45,736 bases of DNA from Actinomycetes bacterium (GTDB lineage: Bacteria; Actinomycetota; Acidimicrobiia; Acidimicrobiales; JAKAOS01). Below the pieces are notes generated by a model. That model made no database searches. It was not told where the DNA came from and saw only the letters and a program-made list of their open reading frames with translations. The stretch is taken from assembly GCA_021791675.1 (NCBI GenBank), contig JAJYWE010000001.1:1-45736 (forward strand), read 5' to 3'. Positions 36,020 through 44,979 of the stretch are shown piece by piece (within the stretch, counting starts at the first letter, position 1; the number at the start of each line of letters is the position of its first letter). The translations under genes were made by a program, and so were the position numbers.

Positions 36020-37407
36020 CGCTGCGCGCGCGGCTCGGGTTCGCAACCGGGGGCTCGGTGTTCGTCCTCCTCGCCATCCTCGGCGGGCTCTTCGTCGGAC
36101 GGGTTCATGCCTCGGCGCTCGCAGCGCTCACGGGCGAGCTCCGGACCGACGCCCTCGCCCTGTCTCATCAGGCAGTCCCCGGCTCGGGGGGTACGCCCGC
36201 GCCCGCTGCGCTCGACCTCCTCGACGGCCAGGACCTCGACGCGCAGTTCGTGACCGCTTCGGGAACCGTGGTCCACGTGGGTCCGAGCGGGCTCACGCTC
36301 CCGATGGTGGCGGGTGCCGAGGCGGTGGCAAGGGGCGCTCGCCCCGGGTTCCGCTCCACGGTCGACGTGGGGGGCCTCGATCTCGAGGTGCTGACGGTTC
36401 GAGCTCGCCCCGGTGTCGCGATCGCCGTCGCCGCACCCCTGCAGGGAATCGACAGCGAGCTCCGTTCTCTCGAGCTGCTCGCCGTGGTCCTGGCGCTCGG
36501 CGGCGGCGCGCTGGGCGGGGTCCTCGGACACTGGATGGCCGGACGGCTGGTCGGGCCGCTCGAGGCGCTCGGATCGGACCTCGACGCGCTCGCGCGCCGG
36601 CGAGACCTCGCGGCACGCGTGACCGTCCGCGGGCCCGACGAGGTCGGGCGGGTGGCCTCCGCCGCCAACACCTTGCTCTCGACGCTCGAGGGAACCCAGG
36701 CAGCACAGCGCCGCCTGGTCGCCGACGTCTCGCACGAGCTGCGCACCCCGCTCACCGCCCTCTGGACGAACCTCGAGGTGCTCCAGCGATCCTCTGCCCT
36801 CGACGAGGACGTCAGAGAGGAGCTGCTCACCGACCTGGTCTCCCAGACCCGAGAGCTGGGAGTGCTCGTCTCGGACCTGATGGACCTGGCCCGGGAAGCG
36901 CCCTCGGGCGAGCCGGAGGTGCTCGACCTTGCCGGCGTGGTCGAGGAGGTCCTCGCGCGCCAGCGCGGCCCCCTGGCCGGCCTGTCCGTCGCGGCGACGC
37001 TCGCCCCGACACCGGTCAGCGCAAACCGTGACCTGCTGGCCCGAGCCGTGGCCAACCTGGTCGACAACGCGAGGAAGTGGAGCCCTCCCGGAGCCACGAT
37101 CTCCGTCCGCGTCGAGAGCGACGGAGAGGCCGCCCGCCTCGAGGTCGCCGATCGCGGTCCGGGCATCCCACCAGGCGACCTCCCCTACATCTTCGAGCGC
37201 TTCTACCGTGCGCCGGCGGCCCGACGGTTGCCCGGGAGCGGGCTCGGCCTGGCCATCGTCCGGCAGGTCGCGGACTGGCACGGAGGGGTCGTCCGCGCCG
37301 AGAACCGGCCCGGCGGCGGCGCACGTCTGGTACTCGAGCTGCCCCTGCTCCCGAGTCCGGCCGGTCCGGAGCGAAAGCGCGAGACAGACCCCGGCGAGAT
37401 GCGCTAA
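36016..37407 (+). CDS. Sensor histidine kinase (HAMP-HisKA-HATPase), MprB-like
   Basis: LVADVSHELRTPLTALWTNLEVL; NLVDNARKWSPPGATISVRV; VADRGPGIPPGDLPYIFERFYRA; SGLGLAIVRQVADWHGG; GTGA overlap with the regulator. Confidence 0.96.
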   Translation: MTLRARLGFATGGSVFVLLAILGGLFVGRVHASALAALTGELRTDALALSHQAVPGSGGTPAPAALDLLDGQDLDAQFVTASGTVVHVGPSGLTLPMVAGAEAVARGARPGFRSTVDVGGLDLEVLTVRARPGVAIAVAAPLQGIDSELRSLELLAVVLALGGGALGGVLGHWMAGRLVGPLEALGSDLDALARRRDLAARVTVRGPDEVGRVASAANTLLSTLEGTQAAQRRLVADVSHELRTPLTALWTNLEVLQRSSALDEDVREELLTDLVSQTRELGVLVSDLMDLAREAPSGEPEVLDLAGVVEEVLARQRGPLAGLSVAATLAPTPVSANRDLLARAVANLVDNARKWSPPGATISVRVESDGEAARLEVADRGPGIPPGDLPYIFERFYRAPAARRLPGSGLGLAIVRQVADWHGGVVRAENRPGGGARLVLELPLLPSPAGPERKRETDPGEMR

Positions 37408-37541
37408 GGTCGTGGGGCTCTCCCGGCGCGGGTTCGCGCGACCACTGGCCGAGGGCCTCGGCTGGAATGGGACTTGGAGCCTCGACGTTGGAGCATAGGA
37501 GTACCCGGCTCGTCGTCGGGTAGGGAGAGGATCGATCAGGG

Positions 37542-38426
37542 ATGGGTACGAGGACGGAGGCGCTTGACGTGGAGGCAGCTCGCCGGCGGGGCCGCATGGA
37601 CGGCATGACGGGCGGACCAGACCTCATCCGGCTGTTCCTGGACGACATGGCACGCCACCCGCTGCCCACCCCCGAAGAGCAGGTCGAGCTGGCGAAGCGG
37701 GTCCAGGCCGGGGACGCCGAGGCAAAGGCTGCGATGGTTGCCGCCAACCTCCGCCTCGTGGTGCACTGGGCACGCCGCTACCAGGACCGGGGGGTCGACT
37801 TCGCCGACCTCATCCAGGAGGGGACCTTCGGTCTCGTGCGGGCGGTGGAGAAGTTCGACTGGCGGCGCGGGTTCCGCTTCTCGACCTACGCCACGTGGTG
37901 GGTCCGCCAGGCACTGCAGCGGGCGATCCACCACCACGGGCAGACGATCCGGCTCCCGATGGAGGCGGCCGAGCGCGCTCGGCGCGTCGAGGCCGTGACG
38001 CGCGAGCTCGCGGTGGAGTTCGGTCGTCCCCCGACCGACGAGGAGGTGGCGATCGCTGCCGGCGTCACGAACTCGCAGCTCTCGGACCTCCGCAACGCCG
38101 CACGGGTCGTGGCAAGCCTCGACCAGCCGGTCGGTGCGGACGCCGAGGCGACCCTCGGCGAGCTGCTCCCTGGCTCGACCGAGAACTTCGAGGACGGCGT
38201 CGACAAGGCACTCGGCATGGACCAGCTGTACCTGGCCATCCGCGACCTGGAGCCACTCCAGCAGGACGTCATCCGGATGCGCTTCGGACTGGACGGCCAC
38301 GAGCCAGCCTCGCTCGAGGCCACGGCCCGAGCGCTCGGCATCGGTCCACGCCGTGCGCGTCAGCTCGAGGCAACCGCGCTCGCGCAGCTCTCGACCGTCC
38401 CGGGCCTCGAGGCGCTCGCCGCCTAG
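37542..38426 (+). CDS. RNA polymerase sigma-70 factor, group-2 type
   Basis: DLIRLFLDDMARHPLPTPEEQVELAKRVQAGD; NLRLVVHWARRYQDRGVDFADLIQEGTFGLVRAVEKFDWRRGFRFSTYATWWVRQALQRAI; region 4 VIRMRFGLDGHEPASLEATARALGIGPRRARQLEATAL. Confidence 0.94.
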   Translation: MGTRTEALDVEAARRRGRMDGMTGGPDLIRLFLDDMARHPLPTPEEQVELAKRVQAGDAEAKAAMVAANLRLVVHWARRYQDRGVDFADLIQEGTFGLVRAVEKFDWRRGFRFSTYATWWVRQALQRAIHHHGQTIRLPMEAAERARRVEAVTRELAVEFGRPPTDEEVAIAAGVTNSQLSDLRNAARVVASLDQPVGADAEATLGELLPGSTENFEDGVDKALGMDQLYLAIRDLEPLQQDVIRMRFGLDGHEPASLEATARALGIGPRRARQLEATALAQLSTVPGLEALAA

Positions 38427-38443
38427 GGCTCAGCCCGGCGGCG
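38417..38443. terminator. Putative bidirectional terminator between convergent sigma factor and rluD genes
   Basis: CGCCGCC-TA-GGGC-TCA-GCCC-GGCGGCG: 11 paired bases with a 2-nt bulge; both stop codons lie inside it. Confidence 0.5.
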
Positions 38444-39428
38444 CCTGCTCGGCGTGAGTACCCCAACTCCCGGCCGAGCTCAACCCGACCGCCTCGAGCA
38501 CGTCGTGGAGCTCGGCCGGCAGCGGTGCGCTGCACTGCACCCACGACCCAGTTCGTGGGTGGGTGAAACCGAGGGATGCCGCGTGCAGGAACGGCCGGCC
38601 GAGCCCGGGCAGGTCGGGTCCTCCATAAGCCGAGTCGCCCGCGACAGGGTGACCGATCGCTGCGAGGTGGACCCGGATCTGGTGGGTTCGACCGGTCTCC
38701 AGGCGAACCCGGAGCAGGCTGAGTGCCAGACTGCCGGTTGCCTCAGCGCTCTTGCGCCCCGCGACGCGGTAGTGCGTCCGCGCCGCACGACCGTCCGCGA
38801 CCACGCTCACGAGCGTCGGGCGCCTCCGCGAGCGGCCGAGGGGTGCGTCGATCGTCCCGGCGTCCGCCCGGACCGTGCCGGCGACGAGTGCGACGTACTC
38901 GCGCCGCACCGCGTGCGCAGCGATCTGCTCGCTGAGTGCGGCGAACGCGTGTGGCGTCCGCGCGACCAGCAACAGACCCGAGGTGCCGAGGTCGAGCCGG
39001 TGGACGATCCCAGGCCGCGCCGGGGGGCCCACTGCCGCGAGCTCGGGATAGCGGCCGAGGAGCAGGTTGACGAGCGTGCCTCCGGGACGGCCGGCCCCGG
39101 GATGGACCGCCAGCCCCGCCGGCTTGGCCACCACGAGGACATCGTCGTCCTCGAAGTAGACGTCGAGGCTCGACCCGGACTCGGCTGCAGGACGTGTCTC
39201 GTCTCGGGCAAGCGGTCGGAGCGAGACGACCTCGCCGGCCCGGACCCGCCGCCGGCCCTCCGAGATCGCCGCCTCGCCGAGCCTGGCGCCGCCCGAGCGC
39301 AGGATCACGCTCGCCACCGCTCGGGAGCAACCGGTCAGCGTGGCGAGAACCCGGTCGAGCCGTTCGCCGTCGAGCGCGTCCGGGACCACCACGGTCACCC
39401 AATCCTCGTCCGACTGGCTCGTCGTCAC
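38430..39428 (-). CDS. rluD: RluA/RluD-family pseudouridine synthase
   Basis: S4-like N-terminus; VAKPAGLAVHPGAGRPGGTLVNLLL, PGIVHRLDLGTSGLLLVARTPHAFAAL, GRTHQIRVHLAAIGHPVAGDSAYG. Confidence 0.95.
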   Translation of the reverse strand: MTTSQSDEDWVTVVVPDALDGERLDRVLATLTGCSRAVASVILRSGGARLGEAAISEGRRRVRAGEVVSLRPLARDETRPAAESGSSLDVYFEDDDVLVVAKPAGLAVHPGAGRPGGTLVNLLLGRYPELAAVGPPARPGIVHRLDLGTSGLLLVARTPHAFAALSEQIAAHAVRREYVALVAGTVRADAGTIDAPLGRSRRRPTLVSVVADGRAARTHYRVAGRKSAEATGSLALSLLRVRLETGRTHQIRVHLAAIGHPVAGDSAYGGPDLPGLGRPFLHAASLGFTHPRTGSWVQCSAPLPAELHDVLEAVGLSSAGSWGTHAEQAPPG

Positions 39429-39913
39429 GAGCGAGCCACGCTCACGAGGAGGAGCACCGAGCCGACCACGATCGCCGAGTCCGCGACGTTGAACGTCGGC
39501 CAGAACGTCGATGCGAGGAAGTCCACGACCGCACCACCTTCGTGGCGAAAGAGCCGGTCGGCGAGGTTCCCGAGCGCCCCACCGAGGATCAGGCCGAGCG
39601 ACACCGCGAGCATCGCCCGCTCGGCGCGGGCCGCGGCGACCACGATCCCAGCACAGACCAGCACCACGAGCGCCGTCACGAGGTCGGGATGCCCCTGGCC
39701 AAGGCTGAACGCCACACCGGAGTTCAGCTCGAGGCGGAGGGAGAATGGTCCGACGAGCCGAACGGGATGGTGCAGATCGGCAAGGACCAACGAGGTCGTG
39801 ACCTGGTCGACGGCGACGACGGCGGCCGCGACGGCCAGCGCCAGCCAGAGCTGTCGCCAGCGGACACGCCCGCCTACCGGCGCGACAGCCCCCCGCTCTT
39901 GCAGGCGACGCAC
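39425..39913 (-). CDS. lspA: Lipoprotein signal peptidase (signal peptidase II)
   Basis: AAAVVAVDQVTTSLVL, LNSGVAFSLG, LILGGALGNLADRLFRHEGGAVVDFLA, FNVADSAIVVGSVLLLV. Confidence 0.94.
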   Translation of the reverse strand: MRRLQERGAVAPVGGRVRWRQLWLALAVAAAVVAVDQVTTSLVLADLHHPVRLVGPFSLRLELNSGVAFSLGQGHPDLVTALVVLVCAGIVVAAARAERAMLAVSLGLILGGALGNLADRLFRHEGGAVVDFLASTFWPTFNVADSAIVVGSVLLLVSVARS

Positions 39914-40320
39914 AGGCGGGCGGAGGGGATCACCTGGAGCCGGGCACGGCCGATCGGCTCCTGGCAGGATTCACAACGACCGTACGTGCCAGCCGCCAGG
40001 CGCTCGAGGGCGGCCTCGGTCTCGAGGAGCGCAGCTCGGGCCTGCGCCGCGAGCGTGAGGTTGCGCTCCCGCTCGACCGTTGCGGTCCCGCCCTCTCCGG
40101 ACTCCTCGTCGAACTGGGTGTCACCGGGCTCGGACTCGCGCGCGAGGGTCTCCGCCTCGATGAGCAGTCCCTCGAGTTGGGACGCCTGCTCCGCCTGCTC
40201 CGCGAGCAGCAGCACGCGCTGGCGAGCGAGGAAGTCAGCCTCGGAGAGCGCCGCCAGAGCGCCAGCTTCGAGCTCCTCCGGCTCCGGAACGGCCGTCGCC
40301 TGGACATCTGGATACGTCAT
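39874..40320 (-). CDS. DksA/TraR-family C4 zinc-finger protein
   Basis: RLAAGTYGRCESCQEPIGRARLQVIPSARLCVACK at C-terminus after coiled-coil-like region. Confidence 0.9.
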   Translation of the reverse strand: MTYPDVQATAVPEPEELEAGALAALSEADFLARQRVLLLAEQAEQASQLEGLLIEAETLARESEPGDTQFDEESGEGGTATVERERNLTLAAQARAALLETEAALERLAAGTYGRCESCQEPIGRARLQVIPSARLCVACKSGGLSRR

Positions 40321-40469
40321 CTACCCTCCAGAGCACGTCGTGCCCTTCCGGACGCGCTGCGTCGAGATCCTAGCGAACAGCTGCGACGCCGTCCGCCAGT
40401 GGATCCTCCGCTCTCGAGCGTCGGCGGCCGTTGGACCCCCCGCGCCCGGCCGTCGTGGGAACGACGAAC

Positions 40470-40545
40470 CCGCTTGGCGGGAGAGCTGGGCTGTCCCGCT
40501 CGGCGGAAGAGCTGGCTGCCCCGCTTGGCGCAGGAGCTGGGCTGT
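40470..40545. repeat. Three tandem 25-26 bp repeats, each with a mini-hairpin, upstream of the SSADH gene
   Basis: CCGCTTGGCGGGAGAGCTGGGCTGTC / CCGCTCGGCGGAAGAGCTGGCTGCC / CCGCTTGGCGCAGGAGCTGGGCTGT starting at 40470, 40496, 40521. Confidence 0.75.
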
Positions 40546-40583
40546 GCTATCCCTTCGGCATCACGAGTGAACGGAGAACCTCC

Positions 40584-41948
40584 ATGACCATCTACGCGGT
40601 CGTCGACCCTGCAAGCGGAGAGACCCTTCGGGAGTACCCCACCGCATCCGATGACGAGCTGCGGGAAGCGATTCGGCGTGCCGACCAGGCGCACCGGTCC
40701 TGGTCGGCGACGGCAGCCGAGCGTGGCGCCCTCGTCGGGCGCGTCGGCGAGCTCCACCACGAGCGACGTGACGAACTGGCAGCGATCATCACTCGGGAGA
40801 TGGGCAAGCCGATCGAGCAGGCCCTCGGGGAGGTGGACTTCGCTGCGGCGATCTACGGGTTCTACGCGGAGAACGCGGAGGGGCTCATGGCCGACGAGCC
40901 GATCGAACTGCACGATGCGGAGGGCTCGGCCGTCGTCCGGCGGTCCTCCGTCGGGGTGCTCCTCGGGATCATGCCCTGGAACTTCCCCTACTACCAGGTG
41001 GCGCGCTTCGCCGGCCCGAACCTCGTGATCGGCAACACGATCCTGCTCAAGCACGCCCCGCAGTGCCCCGAATCCGCCGAGGCAATGCAACAGATCTTCG
41101 ACGACGCCGGTTGCCCACGAGGCGTCTACGAGAACATCCGGGCCACGAACGAGCAGATCGAGTGGGTGATCGCCGACCCCAGGGTGCGCGGGGTATCGGT
41201 GACCGGCTCGGAGCGGGCCGGCTCGGCGGTTGCTGCGGTCGCCGGTCGCAACCTGAAGAAGGTGGTCCTCGAGCTCGGCGGCTCGGACCCGTTCATCCTT
41301 CTCAGCACCCACGACCTCGACAGGACCGTGCAGGACGCGGTCGCCGCCCGCCTCGACAACACGGGCCAGAGCTGCAACGCCGCCAAGCGCTTCATCGTCG
41401 CGGACGAGCTCTACGACGCCTTCCTCGCGAAGTTCACCGCCGCCATCGCTGCGGTGCGTCCCGGAGATCCCCGCTCGCCCGACACCGCGATCGGCCCCTT
41501 GTCGTCGAAGGTCGCTGCCGACCGGCTCGAGGACCAGGTCGCGCGAGCGGTCGCACAGGGGGGGCGGATCGTCACGGGCGGTGCGCGCACCGGCAACTTC
41601 TTCGAGCCCACGGTGCTCGTCGACATCGGACCCGACAACGAGGCCTACCGCGAGGAGTTCTTCGGCCCGGTAGCGCAGGTCTACCGGGTCGGCTCCGAGG
41701 ACGAGGCGGTCGAGCTCGCCAATGCAACGCCCTTCGGGCTCGGCTCCTACCTGGTGACGACCGACCCCGAGCAGGCAAAGCGGGTCGCGGACCGGATCGA
41801 AGCAGGCATGGTCTACGTGAACATCGTCGGCGCCGACGCCCCGGAGCTGCCCTTCGGGGGGGTCAAGCGCTCCGGGTTCGGCCGCGAGCTCGGCCGGTAC
41901 GGGGCAGACGAGTTCGTCAACAAGAAGCTCATCCGCGTCGGCGCCTGA
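40584..41948 (+). CDS. NAD(P)-dependent succinate-semialdehyde dehydrogenase-type ALDH (catalytic residues intact)
   Basis: IMPWNFPYYQVARF, VVLELGGSDPFILL, NTGQSCNAAKRFIV, ELPFGGVKRSGFGRELG. Confidence 0.95.
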   Translation: MTIYAVVDPASGETLREYPTASDDELREAIRRADQAHRSWSATAAERGALVGRVGELHHERRDELAAIITREMGKPIEQALGEVDFAAAIYGFYAENAEGLMADEPIELHDAEGSAVVRRSSVGVLLGIMPWNFPYYQVARFAGPNLVIGNTILLKHAPQCPESAEAMQQIFDDAGCPRGVYENIRATNEQIEWVIADPRVRGVSVTGSERAGSAVAAVAGRNLKKVVLELGGSDPFILLSTHDLDRTVQDAVAARLDNTGQSCNAAKRFIVADELYDAFLAKFTAAIAAVRPGDPRSPDTAIGPLSSKVAADRLEDQVARAVAQGGRIVTGGARTGNFFEPTVLVDIGPDNEAYREEFFGPVAQVYRVGSEDEAVELANATPFGLGSYLVTTDPEQAKRVADRIEAGMVYVNIVGADAPELPFGGVKRSGFGRELGRYGADEFVNKKLIRVGA

Positions 41949-41989
41949 GCACGGCGCGCCACGCCCCCGGGCGCTGGGCGGATCCAGGG

Positions 41990-42021
41990 CCTGACCCCGG
42001 TCCCGGCGACGGCTGGTCAGG
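41990..42021. terminator. Putative hairpin terminator between convergent ALDH and FGGY kinase genes
   Basis: Perfect 7-bp inverted repeat CCTGACC (41990-41996) / GGTCAGG (42015-42021) with 18-nt loop. Confidence 0.4.
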
Positions 42022-43468
42022 GTTCCGGGGCGAGGGGCCGGCCGGCGAAGAGTGGCGACGAGCGCTCGAACACCGGGTCGGTACGGGCGGGGATCGAGTC
42101 GTAGATCGGCTGAATCCGGCGGTAGAGCTCGTGGTGGGCGGGCTCGGGGGGCACGTCGAGCTCTTTCGCGACCATCGCCTCCATCGCGTCCTCGAACGAG
42201 GCGTGCCAGCCGAGGCCGACCGTTGCGCAGATGGCCGCGCCGAGGCCCACCGCGTTGTGGACCCGGGTCCGCTCGGCAGGCAGGCCGAACACGTCCGCGA
42301 AGAGCTGGAGGAACAACCGCGAGGCCGACCCGCCGCCGGATACGACGAGACGCCGGAAGTCCCGACCGAGCTCGCGAGCCATCTCGTTCGCGCAGCGTCC
42401 GATGGTGAGCGCGATTCCTTCCAGGATCGCGCGATGCACGTGGAAGCGCCCGTGGCGGTTGTCGAAGCCGAGCATCGAGCCCTTGCGGAAGGGAGCGGAC
42501 GGGGTCGCAAGCCAGTCGAGGACGACCATGAGCCCGTCGCTCCCCGGCGGGACCGTGGCTGCCGCCTGCTCGTCGAGCCAGGCCTCGGGACTCAGCCCCG
42601 CTGCAGCCGCAGGACCCGCCGCCTCGGCGCCGAGCAGGTCTCGCCACCAGCTGACGGTCCACATGCCACGCCGGATCCCGCCACTCTCGTAGAGGTAGCG
42701 GTAGGGCACGCTCGCGAAGTTGGACCAGAAGCTCGCGCCCTGGCGGTTCTCCTCCCCAAGGGTCATGGAGGCGATGTACGTGCCGAGCGACACGAGCAGG
42801 TCGCCCGGGTCCGAGAGACCGCAGCCGAGCGCCTCGACCGCCTTGTCGTTCGCGGTGGCGAAGACGGGCAGTCCCTCCGGGAGCCCGGTCTCCTCGGCCG
42901 CCGACGCGGAGACCCGGCCGAGCTCGTCGCCGGGCATCACGAGCTCGAACAGCGCGTCGCGAGGCATGTTGCACGCGGCGAAGCCCTCGTTGTCGTCCAA
43001 CCACGACCAGCGGTCGGTCGACAACGGCCACATGCCCTGGTAGTTGGCCACGGTGTCCCGGAACTGGCCGGTCATGCGAGCGGTCGCGTAGCCCGAGGAG
43101 GTGGTGATCCATGCGACCTCGGGCACCTCGGGCTCGTAGGCCCCCGACACGCGTTCATCCATCCAGCTCATCACCGGGGCGGCGAGCCTGCCGTCGGCGC
43201 GGAGCAGCGCCCGGCAGTAGCGGATCGTGCACAGGCCGACCCCGGCGATCTCTCGAGACTCCCCCGGGAAGGCGGCCATGGCGGCCCGGCTGGCCTCGCG
43301 GATCGAGTCCCAGATGTCGTCGTCGGGGTGCTCGGCAACCCCGGGCCGTGGGGTGCAGTAGGCCCGAAGGGGCCGGGTGGCACTGGACACCACGCCGCCC
43401 CACTCGTCGAAGATCGAGACCTTGGTGCTCTGGGACCCGTTGTCGATCCCGACCACGTAGCGACCCAT
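42017..43468 (-). CDS. FGGY-family carbohydrate/polyol kinase
   Basis: YVVGIDNGSQSTKVSIFDEWG; GLLVSLGTYIAS-like phosphate loop (DLLVSLGTYIASM); LGFDNRHGRFHVHRAILEGIALTIGRCANEM; LVVSGGGSASRLFLQLFADVFGLP. Confidence 0.92.
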   Translation of the reverse strand: MGRYVVGIDNGSQSTKVSIFDEWGGVVSSATRPLRAYCTPRPGVAEHPDDDIWDSIREASRAAMAAFPGESREIAGVGLCTIRYCRALLRADGRLAAPVMSWMDERVSGAYEPEVPEVAWITTSSGYATARMTGQFRDTVANYQGMWPLSTDRWSWLDDNEGFAACNMPRDALFELVMPGDELGRVSASAAEETGLPEGLPVFATANDKAVEALGCGLSDPGDLLVSLGTYIASMTLGEENRQGASFWSNFASVPYRYLYESGGIRRGMWTVSWWRDLLGAEAAGPAAAAGLSPEAWLDEQAAATVPPGSDGLMVVLDWLATPSAPFRKGSMLGFDNRHGRFHVHRAILEGIALTIGRCANEMARELGRDFRRLVVSGGGSASRLFLQLFADVFGLPAERTRVHNAVGLGAAICATVGLGWHASFEDAMEAMVAKELDVPPEPAHHELYRRIQPIYDSIPARTDPVFERSSPLFAGRPLAPEP

Positions 43469-44979
43469 CAGCCCTCGCCGCCGGCCCAGCCCGGCCCGAT
43501 CGGGAAGATCGTGCCGGCGTTCATCACCCCGTTCGGATCGAGCGCGGCCTTGACCCGGCGCAACAGTTCGTACGCGCTGCCGTGCTCCTCGGCACTCCAG
43601 GCCGCGCGGTACTTCCCGATGCCGTGGTGGTGGACCATCGACCCACCGTGACGGAGCGCCTCCTCCACGACGATCGCATTGATCGGGACGTGATACTTCT
43701 CGAGCTCTTCCGAGGGCTCGCAGTCGATGTGGTAGTCGTAGACGAAGTACAAGTTGGTACCGGTCTGGTAGCTGTGCGAGGAGTGCGCTCCGAGCATCGT
43801 GATGTCACCCGCAAAGGGGTACTCCTCACGCACCCGCCTCATCACCGCCTCGTAGATCGGGACCACCGCAGACCACCGGGCGGACACCTCGGTGGTGTAG
43901 CCGAGCCAGTGCTCCGCCAGCATCTTGCGGGTCTCGGCCTCGAGGCGCTCCGGACCCCAGTTCAGGTCCGAGAACCAGGCCTCGATGAGCGCCGAGTCGA
44001 GGCGGTCGTGGGCCCGGGAACGCATCACCGCTTCCACCGCCTCTGCGGTCACGGTCACCACCGGGCGCGGGCCGTCGCAGACGAACACGAGCAGGCACTT
44101 CCCGCGGGTGTGCTCCCCGAGGTGCTGGCGGGCGTCCTCTTCCGAGTAGAGCCGGCACACCGAGGGCCGGTACCCTGCGGTCACCACCTCGCGCAGGACC
44201 TCCACACCAGTCGCCATGTCCCCGACCAGGTAGCCGAGGTGCACGGAGTTCTCCGGCTGGTACCGAAACAGCTCGACGGTGACCTCGGTGATGAAGCAGA
44301 ATGCCCCTTCGTTGCCGATCGCGAGATGGCGGATATCCGGCCCCGCCGCGCGCCGAGGGACGTTCTTCACCCGGCACACCGTCCCGTCGGGTAGAACCGC
44401 CTCGAGTCCGACGACGAGGTCCTCGATGCCGCCGTACAGCGTCGAGAACTGCCCGATCGAGCGGGTCGCGACCAGGCCGCCCAGCTGGGCGATCGGTTTG
44501 GACTGGGGCGAGTGGCCGGTCGTGAGGCCCTTCGCGCGAGCCGCGTCCTCGAGCACCTGCAGCGGCGTCCCACACTGGACCGTGGCCATCATGTCGGTCT
44601 CGTCGACGCTGAGAATGGCGTTCATCGCGGACCCGTCGAGGACCACGGTGTCCTCCACGATCGTCTCCAGACCACCCTCGGTCGCGGTGCCCCCGGTGCG
44701 TGCCACCACGTTCACACGGTGGGCGTCGAGATAGGCCAGCACCCGCGAGACCTCCGCCGTCGAGCGCGGACGAACGATCGCCGCCGGTATCGGGGCGGTG
44801 AAGATGCCGTTGACCGCCTGGTACTTCTTGTAACGGTCGACGCTCGAGCGGCGCAGCTCCTGCTCGTCGATGTCGACCGCGTCGGCTCCGAGAAGCGCCT
44901 CGAGGCCCGCGCGGAGCTCGGCGCGAGAGAGGTCCGAGCGGCTCGGTAGCGGTGCAGGGATGCGACGGTCAGCGGACAA
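43468..44979 (-). CDS. FAD-binding oxidoreductase of the alkyldihydroxyacetonephosphate synthase (AGPS)-like family
   Basis: VVARTGGTATEGG; GLTTGHSPQSKPIAQLGGLVATRSIGQFSTLYGGIEDLVVGLEAVLPDGTV; GPDIRHLAIGNEGAFCFITEVTVEL; SMVHHHGIGKYR; TTG start overlapping the SDR stop. Confidence 0.88.
   Translation of the reverse strand: MSADRRIPAPLPSRSDLSRAELRAGLEALLGADAVDIDEQELRRSSVDRYKKYQAVNGIFTAPIPAAIVRPRSTAEVSRVLAYLDAHRVNVVARTGGTATEGGLETIVEDTVVLDGSAMNAILSVDETDMMATVQCGTPLQVLEDAARAKGLTTGHSPQSKPIAQLGGLVATRSIGQFSTLYGGIEDLVVGLEAVLPDGTVCRVKNVPRRAAGPDIRHLAIGNEGAFCFITEVTVELFRYQPENSVHLGYLVGDMATGVEVLREVVTAGYRPSVCRLYSEEDARQHLGEHTRGKCLLVFVCDGPRPVVTVTAEAVEAVMRSRAHDRLDSALIEAWFSDLNWGPERLEAETRKMLAEHWLGYTTEVSARWSAVVPIYEAVMRRVREEYPFAGDITMLGAHSSHSYQTGTNLYFVYDYHIDCEPSEELEKYHVPINAIVVEEALRHGGSMVHHHGIGKYRAAWSAEEHGSAYELLRRVKAALDPNGVMNAGTIFPIGPGWAGGEG

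Noticed and set aside
37440-37541. Sigma-factor promoter and 5'-UTR hairpin (TACCCG...CGGGTA)
   Set aside because: 6-bp stem and weak -10/-35 resemblance are too common in high-GC DNA to call.
40317-43112. 931-aa minus-strand ORF
   Set aside because: Antisense to the intact SSADH-type gene and out of frame with the FGGY kinase.
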